Source of the DNA: Gigantopelta aegis
Lineage: Eukaryota > Mollusca > Gastropoda > Neomphalida > Peltospiridae
NCBI RefSeq assembly: GCF_016097555.1
Contig: NC_054704.1
Location: forward strand, 32,558,054 to 32,622,053
Direction of reading: 5' to 3'
Length of the DNA stretch: 64,000 nucleotides
Positions within the stretch are counted from its first letter, which is position 1, and every line of letters starts with the position of its first letter. The notes under the pieces were generated by a model, which saw only the letters and a program-made list of their open reading frames with translations, made no database searches and was not told where the DNA came from. The translations under genes and the position numbers were made by a program. This document shows positions 1 to 14,100 of this stretch, one piece after another.

Positions 1-1850
1 CTGGTTACCATATTATAACATCATGTATAAATGTGAAATACAAGCTCAAATGCACTTTTAAAAAAGTCGTGCATGTTCGCTATGAACGGATACCGTCAAA
101 CGTATACGTTTGATTCGTCGCCCGTGCCGCCATAGCTCGGCAAAGCACAAACGACAGCCTGTTGTCAGTTTCAGTTAACGTGTGTTTGCCGATTTCAAAT
201 TGTTGGGTTCGTCTCAAAAATATTAAAAGAGAAATCTTGCGCTGTACGAAAAACGTTCGGTTGAGAATACGGTACTAGTTTTTAGTTAAAACCGGTTTGA
301 CCTTGACAACATATTATCGACAGTCTTACCTTCCTATTTCAGAATTGATATTTTATAAAGTGTTAGTAGAACTTTCAAAGTTTAGTTTGTATACTAGTAA
401 CACATTAATCATGTATGTATTTTAAAAATAAAATATACTAAAGTAGACAATGAACGTTTTCACTTCTTAATTTTACGTTAAAATTGACAAATTCAAATAA
501 ATATTATTTCGTTTGGAAAGGGTAAAGTTGGGGGGGGTGGGGGGTTGTTTAACGACATCAAAGATAAAGCATATTGATTTAATAATCGTCCGACCTCATA
601 CAACCATAAATAAAATGTGTTGAGTGCATCGTTAAATAAAACATATCCTATCCTTCCTTCCATCTGCTGTTGGATGTCTAATATTTGTTAATTTTGACAT
701 ATAATCTTAGAGAGGAATCGGGTGCATGTGCAAGGGGGAGGTTGGAAACCCGTACTTGCCCAAGCTTAAAAAAAATTGAAATGTATTTTTGGAGGGATCA
801 TGGCCCCATATAAACTTCGCTCAACAGTCTATAACCCCAACCCTGCTGAAATCCCTGCACACGCGCCTTGGAAACCCGCTACATTTTTTTTTAGCAAGGG
901 ATCGTTTATATGTACCATCCCACAGACAGGATATCACATACCGTGGTCTTTTTGTATACCCGCCGATGGGGATCGATCCTAGACTGACCGCGCATTTCCA
1001 AAAAACACCTTTTTAGGTCTAAGTAATGGATAAAAATAACATATAGATCTAGTCTTGGAAAATGTTACGTAAATCGAACACAGTATCCTCTTTCTCTACC
1101 CCTAGAGCATTACATAATTAGTAACATCCCCTTACATGTAACGCGTATGCTAACAGCTGGCCACTGTCAAAATTTCAAGGTAAATCCCCCACTCACCGAC
1201 CCCTGAAAAGGCGTTGTACCAAACCTCTATGGATATAAATATGTTTTGGAGATGTGAGACGACCCCTCAATCAAGAGTTAAATTTGTTCAAAAATTGCGA
1301 AATCTCACGTGATCTCTAGTTGGGGAATTCTATACTTATGATAAGCCAATGAAAACCGAGATCGGTACGAGCCCATTAAAAGTGTCCCACTTTCAAAATA
1401 CTGGTTTTGTTTTTGACCTGGATAAGCCAGCATAGTGAAACCAATGCGATGTGCGGCATCATATATGCACCAAACGTAATTGGATTTTCTGTTCTATATG
1501 CTTAAATAATAAAAATATTCCAGGGAATGTAGTTTTAATAATAATTTTTAAAAATCATGATATATTTGCTAATCCAATTAATTTAATTAAATATGTTTAA
1601 TAATGATTTTTAAAAAGCATGACATGTATATACAAACAAGTTTGAGATACCTAAAACTGATTTTCAAAGACACACATACATGTTTCAACATAAATAAAAC
1701 TAAAGAATATGAATTTACCAGAAGGATCTGAACAGCAATCTTGTGACTATTTACAAATTTATGGGCAACAACAGATAAAAACAAATTTTGAGGAGAAAAA
1801 TCACCCCGTTACAAGTATTTTTCCCTTTATAGAAGGCAGTGCTAATTTAC
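1..1850. other. Gene-free stretch downstream of the last recognised NDC1 exon
   Basis: No exon could be supported on either strand. This is probably the next NDC1 intron, because the exon ending at 1851 splices onward with a GT donor and the protein is not finished. It contains a SINE tail relic near 590-660, a SINE copy at 695-1013 and AT-rich single-copy sequence. Confidence 0.6.
695..1013 (-). repeat. Diverged tRNA-derived SINE copy
   Basis: This stretch contains the family hallmarks seen in other copies of the window: 'cccgctacatt', then 'agcaagggatc', then 'cagacaggat', then 'ggggatcgatcctagac'. Read on the minus strand it runs from the tRNA-like head to the tail. Compare the better copy at 32164-32432. 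Confidence 0.7.
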
Positions 1851-1965
1851 CTTCAATAGACCAGATGGAAGGCTGGGCAGATGCAAATAAGCTATGACTT
1901 TTAGCATTCGGGAGCTCATTGAAGAAATAATGTAACAGAGAATTCTCTTTGATGATTAAAGATAT
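1851..1965 (-). CDS. NDC1: NDC1 exon (C-terminal domain)
   Basis: The exon is 115 nt, phase 0 to phase 1. It encodes ISLIIKENSLLHYFFNELP and then SLFASAQPSIWSIE. The vertebrate counterpart has the pattern YFFS...F.DAQ.HIWALEG. It is the last exon recognised; at least one more is needed to finish the protein. Confidence 0.85.
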
Positions 1966-4900
1966 CTGCAAGGACAAAAATATTACCATGAAAACAACCT
2001 AACAAAATATTGTTTATTTTTGTTGTAATTCTCACAACAAAAACCTTTTTTTGTTGAAGATATTTTAAATTTAGTCTTGGTAATTACTATAACAGAGGTG
2101 CAATATCAATTTAAAAATAAAACCTGAAATCTTTAAAAAAAACCCTGAAAAATCTAAACATTTTCAAATAAAGGTGATTTTGCAACATTACAGATTAAAT
2201 CCAGATCTATTTTGTAAAAACATTTATAGCCATATAAAAACCCTGAAATTGGATAAAAAGCTAAAAAATCACATTCCTGTTAATAATAAATATTACTACT
2301 TCCATGCAACAAGTTTTGTTGTAAAACAATATATAAAATATCAGTCGTTGGCTTTTGAAAAATGGCACACCTCAAAATGCTTAGGTGAGTGAAAAATGGC
2401 ACTCATCAAAATGCTAAGTTGAGTGAAAACCAAGCATTATTAATTGATGAAGTAATTGGTACATGTAAATGCAGAGACATATGTTGCAAAAATTAACCAA
2501 TAATGTTTTCTTCTAATTTTATGTTGTTTGGTTCATTAATGTAGTCTGACTATCCTTTCAGGAATGGAGTTGTTCCAAGAGTAAAAATAATTTGACCCCG
2601 ATAGCTCCGATTGGTCAATATGCCACAGAGTGCTGTGCATCAAATCATGTTCCAATCACATGGTCTGTGATTTTCTAACTAACGTATTGAAACAAACAAC
2701 AATTAAATAGTCGGCTATGATCATTGATTACCGATACTATATAATATAACAGATGTACATTCATTAACCTATGGTTGAAATACAAATATTGAAATAGTTT
2801 TTTTGTGTTTTTAAAAAAGAATGCTTGTTATGTTTAAAATATTAATAATGATTCTTAGGTAATCTTTAAAGAAAAAAAAAAAGAGGAAAATTTGTGTTTG
2901 TAAACAAGACCTAGACCTATTCCTACATACCTGTTACATTTGTTTCCTTCTTTTTATTATTCCATCTACTTTTGAATTATCTTTGTCTAAATTACATTTC
3001 TTTTTTAAAACAAAGTAGAAAGTTACATGCTTGCCATTTTCGGGACCTCACGTAAGCTTTGTAGGCTAACAGTTATGAACTAATCGCGACAATTTTACCA
3101 ACTTAGTTGATTTCCATAGCGAGTTCATTTGTGTAGGCTACACAAGCCACTATTTAATTTGATTCCTTTTTTTGTCGTAACTATATGAAGAGTATAAATG
3201 AGTTAGCCGTATCAGATGTTGTGATCTATTACCGTACAAAAGTGGACTGTTTGTAATTAATAATAATAAATTAAATAGGCAAAGGAGTTTTGATTGGATT
3301 GGTACGTCTTCGAAGATGTCTATTAAACCTGTGTTTTCCAATTTGTATAGCAAAGATAAGTACCAGTGATATATTAAAAGCTTGCATGGACGCTACCATT
3401 CACGGCACATTTTTTTTCCCTGGTATTATTAAATGGGTCTTTCTATCAGCTACATACGGTAAATAGTGGCAATCAATGTACAACATTATTTTACGTGTGC
3501 TGTTTGTTAGTGTAATGAGTGTTATTTTTCATTCACCAGATTGAAATTATGTGTGCTGTATGAGCGCGATTGCACTTGTGCACCTTAAAAGACAAGGTCT
3601 GAAATATGAAAAACAATTTTGACATTTGTTGGCATAATATTCCATTTTCATTCTTAGGCAAAATGATTCATCAAAATAATTAGCATATCTTGAATGCCTG
3701 TTTGTGATGTGTTGAAATCTGATGACAGTACGATACCTTTCGTTTCCAAACTGGTTTTGCCTGCTGTACGACCGGAGGATTGGTTGTGTTCAATGAATGT
3801 TCCACAGACATGGACAGGTTTGGTCCAGTCTGATTGAGAAAGGAACCAGAGATGTTAGCTGAAAAATTAAGTTGCACATAAATTGTTTAATACACATTTT
3901 AGCCAGGCTAGCTCGGTCACTCGCCAAATTTGCAAATTTAATCATTGATATTTTGAATAAGAACTGACTATTTGCAAGTTAAATATACTAAAAGTTTAGC
4001 AATATGGTACTACTGTATTGTACTTTAACCCCAAGTTACATTCAATGACGTGACCGTTACAAATTTCTTTTTTTATATATCGAAAATAGCCTATTACTTG
4101 ACCACATCAATTAAATCCAGTGTCTGATTTCATTGACAAAGCAACAAATTTTCTTTTATTTAAGAATATTTGACAAATTGCTAAAGATTTTTGGCAAAAA
4201 GGTTGTAATACTTGATCTAAACAGACAAAATTTAAGGAATACTTGTATCATATCTCAGCACATTTTTTAAACCATGGCTATTTCGATACTTTTGTCCATC
4301 CCATCCTCCGACAAAATGTTTTTTGTAAAATAATTTAAGTTTGGTTTGACGTAAGAAGAAAAGTAAGTGTTTTGGAAGTAACAAACAATTACTATTTTTG
4401 TGTTAAATTTTGAAAACAATTGGTTCAGAAGTAAATAACTTCTTGTCAATTCCATGGTATGGAAAAAGGTGTCCGAACCACAAGAGCTAAGGAAAAAGAA
4501 GGAAGTTACAGTCACGTGACTAGAACAGGAATGGGTGCACAGTAGATTTTTAGGCCATCCCATTGGCTGTTGGGATATTAAAACTAGACTACTATTCTCA
4601 GGGGAATATGCATTTGTTGAGGACAGGTGATGTTGAAAAGAAAAAGGCATTCCCTATGGGGGAAGGACTATAGATAGTGAGAAGATACACATGTCCACCA
4701 AAGAATCCTCTTACTGAAAAGCAACCTTTAGTATACCCTTTCCCCATAACAGGACAACACATACTGCAGCATTTGAGGTAGCAGTTGTAAAACAAGCATG
4801 CTACCACAAGCTACATCCTACCTCAGTGAGACATTATACTATTCTCTCAAAACCACACATGAAACGCTACCTGTGTGATTAAAGTTGCTATTTTTGGCAG

Positions 4901-7537
4901 CAACTGGCTTTTTTAGTGGAAGGGCAGTAACAGCTTGCCAGTTAGCTCGATGAACATGTGATATCAGTTCATCAATGCTCGACAAACAAGCAGAACAAAG
5001 TTTATTCCAGATGTGTGGGTGGCCGCCTGAAATAAAAGTAAACCTGTGTGAATAGACATGTTTGTTTATCCAATCAAATTACCTAAGAATCATTATTAAT
5101 ATTGTAAACATAACAAGCATTCTAAAGCAATATATCCCCTACCTGACCCAACAACGTTTTTTTAATCTATACTACTCAAAAGAATTTAAGGGTCAGACGA
5201 TATTTTCGACATTATTTTCTGAATGTCAATTATATTAGCTAGACCATAATGTCACGCATGGTATTGTTCCATTTTGACGAAAGTGGGTCTAAGCAACCCA
5301 TAAATTAATTAAAATCCACTGTCATTGACACTGTCGACTAGTTCTACTGGCGAAAACATGCTTACATTTGCACGTAAATTAGGGCAAAAGCGAAAGGTCT
5401 GCTAAGTGCCCATAACTTGCTTTTTCACAAAGCGCTTCATTTGCACGCTTTGCATGTGTATTCCATGTTCCCAATGCTGAATTTCCGTATAATTGGAGCT
5501 CGCGTTCGTGTACGGTGCACACTCCAAATATGACAATGGTACGACGTCAACTGACTATCGAAGATCGAGGAAGGGCTATTGCTTGGCTTCAGGATGGCAA
5601 TACACAAAGAAATGTTGCTGTGAGACTTGGTGTCAGTCAGAGTGTCGTTGGCCGACTGTGACAACGGTACCAAGCAACGAATTCTGTTCGAAATCGTCCA
5701 CGTTCGGGAAGACCCCGAAGCACTACAAATAGAGAGGACCGCTACATCACCAATATGGCTCTACGTCAACGCACAACCACTGCACGCCGATTACGTGACA
5801 ATCTGCGGACTGCGACTGGAACTCGAGTGTCTGATCAAACCATACGCAATCGTCTGAGAGCCAATAATCTACGCTGCCATCGCCAGGCTGTTCGACCACC
5901 ACTCCTACCACGTCACAGAACGGCCAGACGTCACTGGTGCACGCTTCATCTGCGGTGGCAACGTGTTCAGTGGGGTCGAGTGATGTTCACTGATGAGTCC
6001 AGGTTTAGTCTCCAGTTCAACGGCGGTCAGGTTCGTGTCTACAGACGTCCTGGGGAGCGCTTCGCTGACGTTAACGTTAGACAACGTCACCGGTTCGGTG
6101 GTGGCAGTGTCATGGTGTGGGGCGGCATCTCTATCCACCACAGGACCCCCCTCTATGTGGTGGATGGCAATCTGAATGGAATCCGCTATCTGAATGAGAT
6201 TATCCGGCCGTTGGTTCTCCCAGGCCTTCAGCAGATTGGCGGCGGGGCAGTTCTGCTGTATGACAATGCCAGACCCCACCGCGCCAGGGTGGTAACGGAC
6301 TTTCTCAGACAACAAGGTATCGCCAGGATGGATTGGCCAGCATATTCGCCTGACTTGGCCCCAAATAGAGCACGCCTGGGACGAATTAGGCAGGAGAGTT
6401 CGGGATAACCATGCCCCTCCGGCCAACCTTCATGATCTGGGTCAACTTCTTATGGCAGAGTGGAAGGCCATTCCCCAAGAGTTCTTCAGACCTGTGATCA
6501 ACAGCATGAGGCAACGATGTGTCGAGTGTATTCGCGCCAGGGGTGAATTCACACAGTATTAAACGAATGTTCTGTGTAAAATCCATGTTTGACAACCTTC
6601 AACTTTGACAGCATGTCATGTGACTTTCTTGTATACAGTGATGTTTATTTGTGGTTTTTTGTAAATATGGAACAATAAATAAAAATTTTGGTGTAGTTTA
6701 CATCATCAATCTAATACACTCTGAAACTTGTTTGGTTATAAATTTTTGACCCTTAAATTCTTTTGAGTAGTATAAATTAGTTTCATATTTCATAAGTTAA
6801 GTTCAAGGGCCATAACTCTATCAAAAATAAGCCAATCTACAATAACTCTGTCAAAAATAAGCCAATCTACATAAAACTTAAAAGTCAAAATTGATTTTTA
6901 ACTCCATATAATAAAGCTATACATACTCTTCAAAAACAGTAGGGGAACCTGAAATATTAATGTTAATATCAACTATTAGACCGAACATACATTTCGACCA
7001 AAGACATCCTAGTAAAGAACATTCTGGGCCCCGTTCCATGAAGCGATCTTAGCCCTAAGATTACCGTAGGCGCATAGCTACCCTATGCACTTAGTTGATC
7101 TTAGGGCTATGATCACTTCGTGGAACGGGGCCCAGGTCTGCTGATCAACATTCCATAGTTTGCACATGCATCACGCACGTGTCATTCTCGATTTTGACAA
7201 TTTCCAGGAAGGTCTATTAATCACTGTGGAACATTATTTCTGTCAATCTTTTTCATTCTGTTGATCATACAGTTGTTATTGTTGTTTTCAGTCATTTTTA
7301 TTGTTTGAATTTGCGATTTATTGATTAAAAAAATGTCAACTTTCAAATTTCACTTCTGACCTCAATCTTCCTTCAAGATCTTTGGTGGTCATAAAACCTA
7401 CTGTAATACTGAACTACTGGTTGTAATGTTTGCCCAATTAATTCACTATTATCATATAGCCATTCCCTACAGCTAATATACCTTACAATTTTGGCAATTG
7501 TAAATTCTTATTAGAGTTCCCCTACTTTTTTTGAAGA

Positions 7538-7583
<46 letters not shown>

Positions 7584-10500
7584 TCTTCAAAAAAAGAAAC
7601 GCAAAAGGGTACAAATGGGTTATAACTCCGATTTTATGTTTCCTACCGATTCATGCTTTGTGAATATAAGGTCATTGCATGTCCCAAACACATTCCCACG
7701 GTTACATTCGATAAAACGCAGCTACTGTACAATAAAGTTCCAAAATGTGAATATTCGCAAAAACGCAGCCACGTGCAAACCATGTCACCACTGCACGTGC
7801 GTTGTCTGCACGTGCAACATGAACACCGACAGTATAAAAGTGCAGGGTGTTCGCTTGCCTGGCCTCTGTATCTGGCCGACAGTTGACAATCCAGGACATG
7901 CCACGTCTCAGTGAACCGCAGAGAAACAATGCCATCGGCCGACTAGACGCAGGCGAATCCAGAACGGCCGTTGCCAGGGCATTCCATGTGTCCCCAAGCA
8001 CCATCTCCAGACTGTTACCAGCAACATGGATCAACACGTGACCTCCCTAGATCCGGTCGACCACGGGTCACTACCCCCGGGCAGGACCGCTACATCCGGG
8101 TACGCCACCTTCGGGAACGATTGACTACTGCCACCTCCACAACCGCAGCAATACCAGGTTTGCGCAGGATATCCGACCAGACAATACGGAACCGACTGCA
8201 GTGGTGCCAGATTCATCGACAATGGCCTCAACTGCGATGGAGACAGGTGTGGTTCAGTGACGAGTCCCGATTTCTGCTCCGACGTCATGATGGAAGATGT
8301 CGCGTGTATAGGCGTCGTGGTGAACGTTATGCGGCAAACTGCGTGCAGGAAGTGGACAGATTCGGCGGGGGTAGTGTCATGGTGTGGGCAGCCATCTCAC
8401 ACACTGGCAGAACTGACCTGGTCCACGTGCAGGGCAACCTGAATGCACAGGGCTACATTGACCAGATCCTCCGGCCACACATCGTTCCAGTTATGGCCAA
8501 CGCCAACGCAGTGTTCCAACATGACAACGCCAGGCCTCACACAGCACGTCTCACAACGGCTTTCCTACAGAACAACAACATTAATGTCCTTCCTTGGCCA
8601 TCGATATCACCGGATTTGAACCCAATTGAGCATCTATGGGACGAGTTGGACCGACGCCTCCGACAGCGACAACCACAGCCCCAGACCCTGCCCGAGCTGG
8701 CAGCAGCCTTGCAGGCCGAGTGGGCCACCATCCCCCGGGACGTCATCCGTACTCTGGTTGCTTCAATGGGCAGGCGGTGCCAGGCAGTTGTCAACACACG
8801 CGGAGGCCACACCCGGTATTGACTCCAGATGACCTTGACCTTGGTGGTGTGTCCTATCACTTACTCACAATGGACTAGAGTGAATTGTGAACAATCCTGC
8901 AACATTTGGTAATTATCGGATTCACCATTCAATAATTAAATCAATTCTCCAAATGTTACGACAATGTGGTTTTGCGTTTCTTCTTTTGAAGAGTATATAT
9001 ATAAAAAAATTCAACATCTTAGAAAAAAAGTCTGGAAAACTATATATGGGACAAATGGACAGACACAAAACTTATAATTCCCTCCAGTTGGAAAGATAGG
9101 GGGGACTAATAAAAAAAAAAAAACTATACTACTACTTACTACTACTACTACTACAGCTACTGTATGGCAACTGTGCTTCTTAATAATTAAATCACTATCA
9201 GGCCCATAGCCTATTCCCAGTAGCTGCAAGACATGTTTTGCGTGTACTTTGCAGGCACCACTGAACAACATTTTTTTTATTGTACAAGACTAATGGTTGA
9301 AACAATAAATAACAAAGATATGAGATTGACACTGTGTCTTAGGATCAATCTCATATCTTTGTTATTTATTGCACACATGCATTAGTTTGAGGTCAGGTTA
9401 AGTTGAAAAGAAAACGTCTCCCAGGATGAAGGAAGCACTCACCAGGTTGACTGAGACTAAAGACTTCTTTTCTTCTAATGGGTGAAAACTGTGACAGGTG
9501 ACTCACATCTTGATAACCTAAATACTGAAAAAAAATTTAATAAAAGAAAAATGCTGTAAATCAGAAAATGTTGAAATGCTCAAATATGTTGTTATTAATG
9601 TGTCTGGCAAATGCCACTTTTAAAGAAAACACTGCAAACAAAAAATGTTGAATTGTTGTTTTAGTTTTAGCTCACATCTACTAAACACAAGCAGTTGGCA
9701 TTTGTTTTGACTGGTTCCAGCCAGTGCTCCACAACTGATGTAACAAAGGCTGTGGTATGTACTACCCTGTCTGGGATGGTGCATATAAAAGATCCCTTGC
9801 TGCTAATCGAAATGAGTAGCCCATGAAGTGGTAACAGCGGGTTTCCTCTCTCAATATTTCTGTGGTCCGTAACCATATGTCCGACGCCATATAACCGTAA
9901 ATAAAATGTGTTGAGTGCATCTAAATAAAACATTACCTTTCTTGTTTTGACAGTCAAACCAGTGAAAGCTTGCCATTTGTGTTACCTCTATAATAATATC
10001 CTTAGTTTCTTATGTAAAGCACCACAGAAATGACGAGTGTGCAGCTAACTAAGTATGAACAACAACAATTCATGGACTGTTCGTTTTGTTGTCCAGAATG
10101 CTTTTCTTTTACATATGTGTTATCTTGTTCATTACATGATTACTTTTCTAATGGCATAAAATACATTTTTTATTCCGATACTAAAGCAATATATGTGCAT
10201 GTTTGGTTGTTTTTCTTTTCATGTTAAAAATATACATCGACACATTTTCGCGTTAATATTTTGCTCACATTAATTTCATGATTTATAGTAATTAGATAAA
10301 TAATAAACTTCTAAAACAACTTGATGACACAAACAACACACACACACACACACAAACATGCATATGCAGTGTGCACACACACACATGCAATTACAAACAC
10401 ACAGAGAGAATGTCACTGTTAGATGGTAGACAATATAAACAATATATGCAGTCTGTTATTAGAAAAGAGAACCGAGGAACCAGCTATTAAAGGTATAACA

Positions 10501-11091
10501 CCTGTAGAAGTGGAATACTCCTTGATGACAGAGCATCACTGAGGCATTTATCACGGCTCGCCTGTAAAATGTGGACGATTTGAAATGCATAATGCTGAAA
10601 GAAAACAGAAATATTACTGTATGACAAGTGTTAAAAAATAAATAATAATATGCAAACAAACAAAGAAATGTTTTATTTAACGACGCACTCAACACATTTT
10701 ATTTACGGTTATATGGCGTCAGACATATGGTTAAGGACCACACAGATTTTGAGAGGAAACCCGCTGTCGCCACTACATGGGCTACTCTTCCGATTAGCAG
10801 CAAGGGATCTTTTATTTGCGCTTCCCACAGGCAGGATAGCACAAACCATGGCTTTTGTTGAACCAGTTATGGATCACTGGTCGGTGCAAGTGGTTTACAC
10901 CTACCCATTGAGCCTTGCGGAGCACTCACTCAGGGTTTGGAGTCGGTATCTGGATTAAAAATCCCATGCCTCGACTGGGATCCGAACCCAGTACCTACCA
11001 GCCTGTAGACCGATGGCCTACCACGACGCCACCGAGGCTGGTAAATATAATATGCATTCTAAAATATAGCTAATAAGAATTTATAATTATG

Positions 11092-11162
<71 letters not shown>

Positions 11163-14100
11163 CACCCTTTGGCTGTTGCGTACTTTTAATTATTTGTAAA
11201 ATTTATACACAATGACAGGTTTTATCAGCTTGTAAAGCAAATGTTACCTCTGTGTGGTGCACTTTAACCAGTAAAGTACCCAAACTCCAGCAGACATTGG
11301 CAAACATTCCAAAAGTCAAAGTTTGCCACAGCAGTTCCATGTCAAAAAGTCCAAGAATCGAGTCTAGTGGACGTATTTCAGGACTAAAAGAAATAAATTT
11401 AGTTCATATATTAAGAGGCTGGAAAGTAATAACGTTAGTTCAATTTACAAATGGGGAAACTAAATGTGAGGTGGAACAAATGTATTGTTGGAGTAAAAAA
11501 GATGTTTGATGGAAAATACCATAAATCCTTGAATAAGACGCCAAGGCTGTACTAATAAGCTACATCTATTTCCTAAAGATGGAAAGTTAAAGTTTTGTTT
11601 AACGACACTAGAATACATTGATTGTCTATTGGATTGCAAACATTTGGTAATTCTGACACGTGGACATCAGAGGAAACCTGTTACATTTTTTCTAAGGGAT
11701 CTTTTATATGCACTTTCCCACAGACAGGAAAGTACATACCACAGCTGTTGACCAGTTGTGGTGCACTGGTTGGAACAAGAAAAAATTCAAATCATTTGAA
11801 TGGATCCACCATGGTGGTTCGATCCTACAACGCAAGCACTTCAAGTGAGCACTCAACTGTCTGACCTACATCCCACTCTTAAAGATGGAAAGACACTGAC
11901 CCTTAGCTAAACATCTTCTAGCCTGTACACAGTGAAGTTAAAAATGATACACAAAAAAATAGTCCTGTTAGTACAGATTTACTTACTGAATGGTCCTGTT
12001 AATACTAGTACACACCCATCGACGAGGGATTGCCCCTGGAAAAATAAAACAGTCAAAGTCAATTAAGTTTAGAAATAGTAAAATAAAGCTATTACTGATA
12101 TAAGTGACAAATAAACACCAGACTTGTAACAATTAACAAGATTTCAATGCAAAGTCTAATAGGGAGTTAAATCACGAAATAAACTAGGAGTTAAGTCAAA
12201 ACAACAAAACATATTTGTGTCAGTCTTGGAACATACTACTCCATGTTTCATTGACTAGAACTAGAAATTTATATTTGGTTAATACACACAATTGTACAGT
12301 TGTCATGCACACAAAAAACACATACATTAAAGGAAACATGACACGAGACCATATTATAGCTCATTTTAAAAGAAAAATGATATAAAAATAATATACAAAT
12401 AACTTTATAACAATAAAATACGTGTAGTTAACTTAAAATGAAGAAATTACGCTAATCAGTATCAAAGTACGATTTATGCATATTTCTTCGTGAGCGTTCG
12501 GAAAAAAAGGGAAGTGACGTCAGAGCCGCTGTACTCTTCCATTGTTGTTAACTGTTTATATATGGAGTAAGGAGCTTACGATCTTTTCAGTCCAACAGTG
12601 CCGTACTGCGCGGCCTTTGGGTGTAAAAATAAACAGTTTAAACGATCGGGATTGTCTTTTTATGGTTTTCCAAAGGATTGTATCCGAAGAAAGACGCGTG
12701 TATTTTATCGCAAAAGAAAAGATTGGACACCAACACCGCATAGTACTTTGGTGTCAGCCTATTTACAGCCCGGAGCCCGAACGTTACCCGGAGACAAAAA
12801 CAGTACTCGGTTGCGAATGCCGAGGTGTACATTGTACATATTTGGCACAAAGATACACCTCAGCATGATGTATTTATATATGTTAAAACAAAAATGTAGA
12901 ATTTTTTATTTATTTTTTTGGAAAAAAAGAAGATTTTTCATGTTAGGGCTGTAGGCCTACATAACAAAATCTGTATTCACCGTCCGAAGAAGGAAACGTC
13001 AACAAGTAATTAAATATGGCATATACAAACATGGGATTTGGCATGAGGATACATCTCAGTACGATGTATTTAAATATGTTTTTTAAAAATGTGTAGAAAA
13101 CAATAATAATTTTAAATAATGTTTTTAATCTTCGTCACAAAAACGTTCCTCATCGCCCGAAGCCCCAAAGCAACACGAAGTTCAATACAAAATAAACCAC
13201 TACTGTCGGTGTCGAAATAACTATTATGTTTCATCCACGGGCTGACTTGAGAATCGGAGTGTTGCTTTAGTTAATTGGTCCTTTCTTTCCGTGGCCTGCA
13301 CATGTGATTCCTGATTGGCAGGTGTATATTGCAGGGTATCGACCAGGTAAGTGATTACCACGGTCTAGACATACGTACAAAATACGTGCCAGTTTTTTTA
13401 AGATCACAGGGTATTGTGGCGTAACCTATCGCGACTATAGTACAATGTTAATGGACATTATCAGCCGCCCTGCTTCATTACTGTAAATAATGCTGTAAAA
13501 CCCTTGATTAAGTAGACTTTCCCATCTAAAATTACAAAACTGACCAATTACGTAGTACCAAAGAAAAGAAAATTATCACTTGGGTATCGTGAGTGGTCGT
13601 TTTTACTCTAACGCACCCTACCAATAGGCCTAATAATATGCTACTTTTTTATGAGAGAAAAATACTATAACCTCATTTCGTTCTATTGATGCAAATAGAA
13701 ATATATTTAGTTTAAAAGTTGATTATACTCTCAAGTCATTTATGTTGTTTTACAAGCCAGGTTAATGAAAGTGAAGCGCCTTGTCGTAAATTAGAGCGTT
13801 TGTTTACACTGTGCATACAGATTTCATTATGTACAGCCCGAACATAAAAAATGCGATATTTTCTAAAAAAAAAACCCACCAAAAAATGTTTGTCCTACAT
13901 TTATATTTTTTTACATTTTTAAATACATCATATCGAGGTGTATCTTTATGCTAAATATGAACAGTATACACCTCGGCATTAGCATCCGAGTTTTGGTTTT
14001 GTCTCCGGGTTACTTTCGGGCTCCGGGCTGTAAATTGGTCGACCGGTCTGGTCTGGCACCATCAGTTTCTCCACCCTCCGACTCGCTATCCGTTTTTTCT

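Noticed and set aside
1587..1784. Possible next NDC1 exon on the minus strand (LSVVAHKFVNSHKIAVQ resembles the expected region)
   Set aside because: No AG acceptor precedes it in a usable position and the similarity is weak.
5905..6426. 173-codon minus-strand frame
   Set aside because: It is the antisense shadow of the Tc1 transposase.
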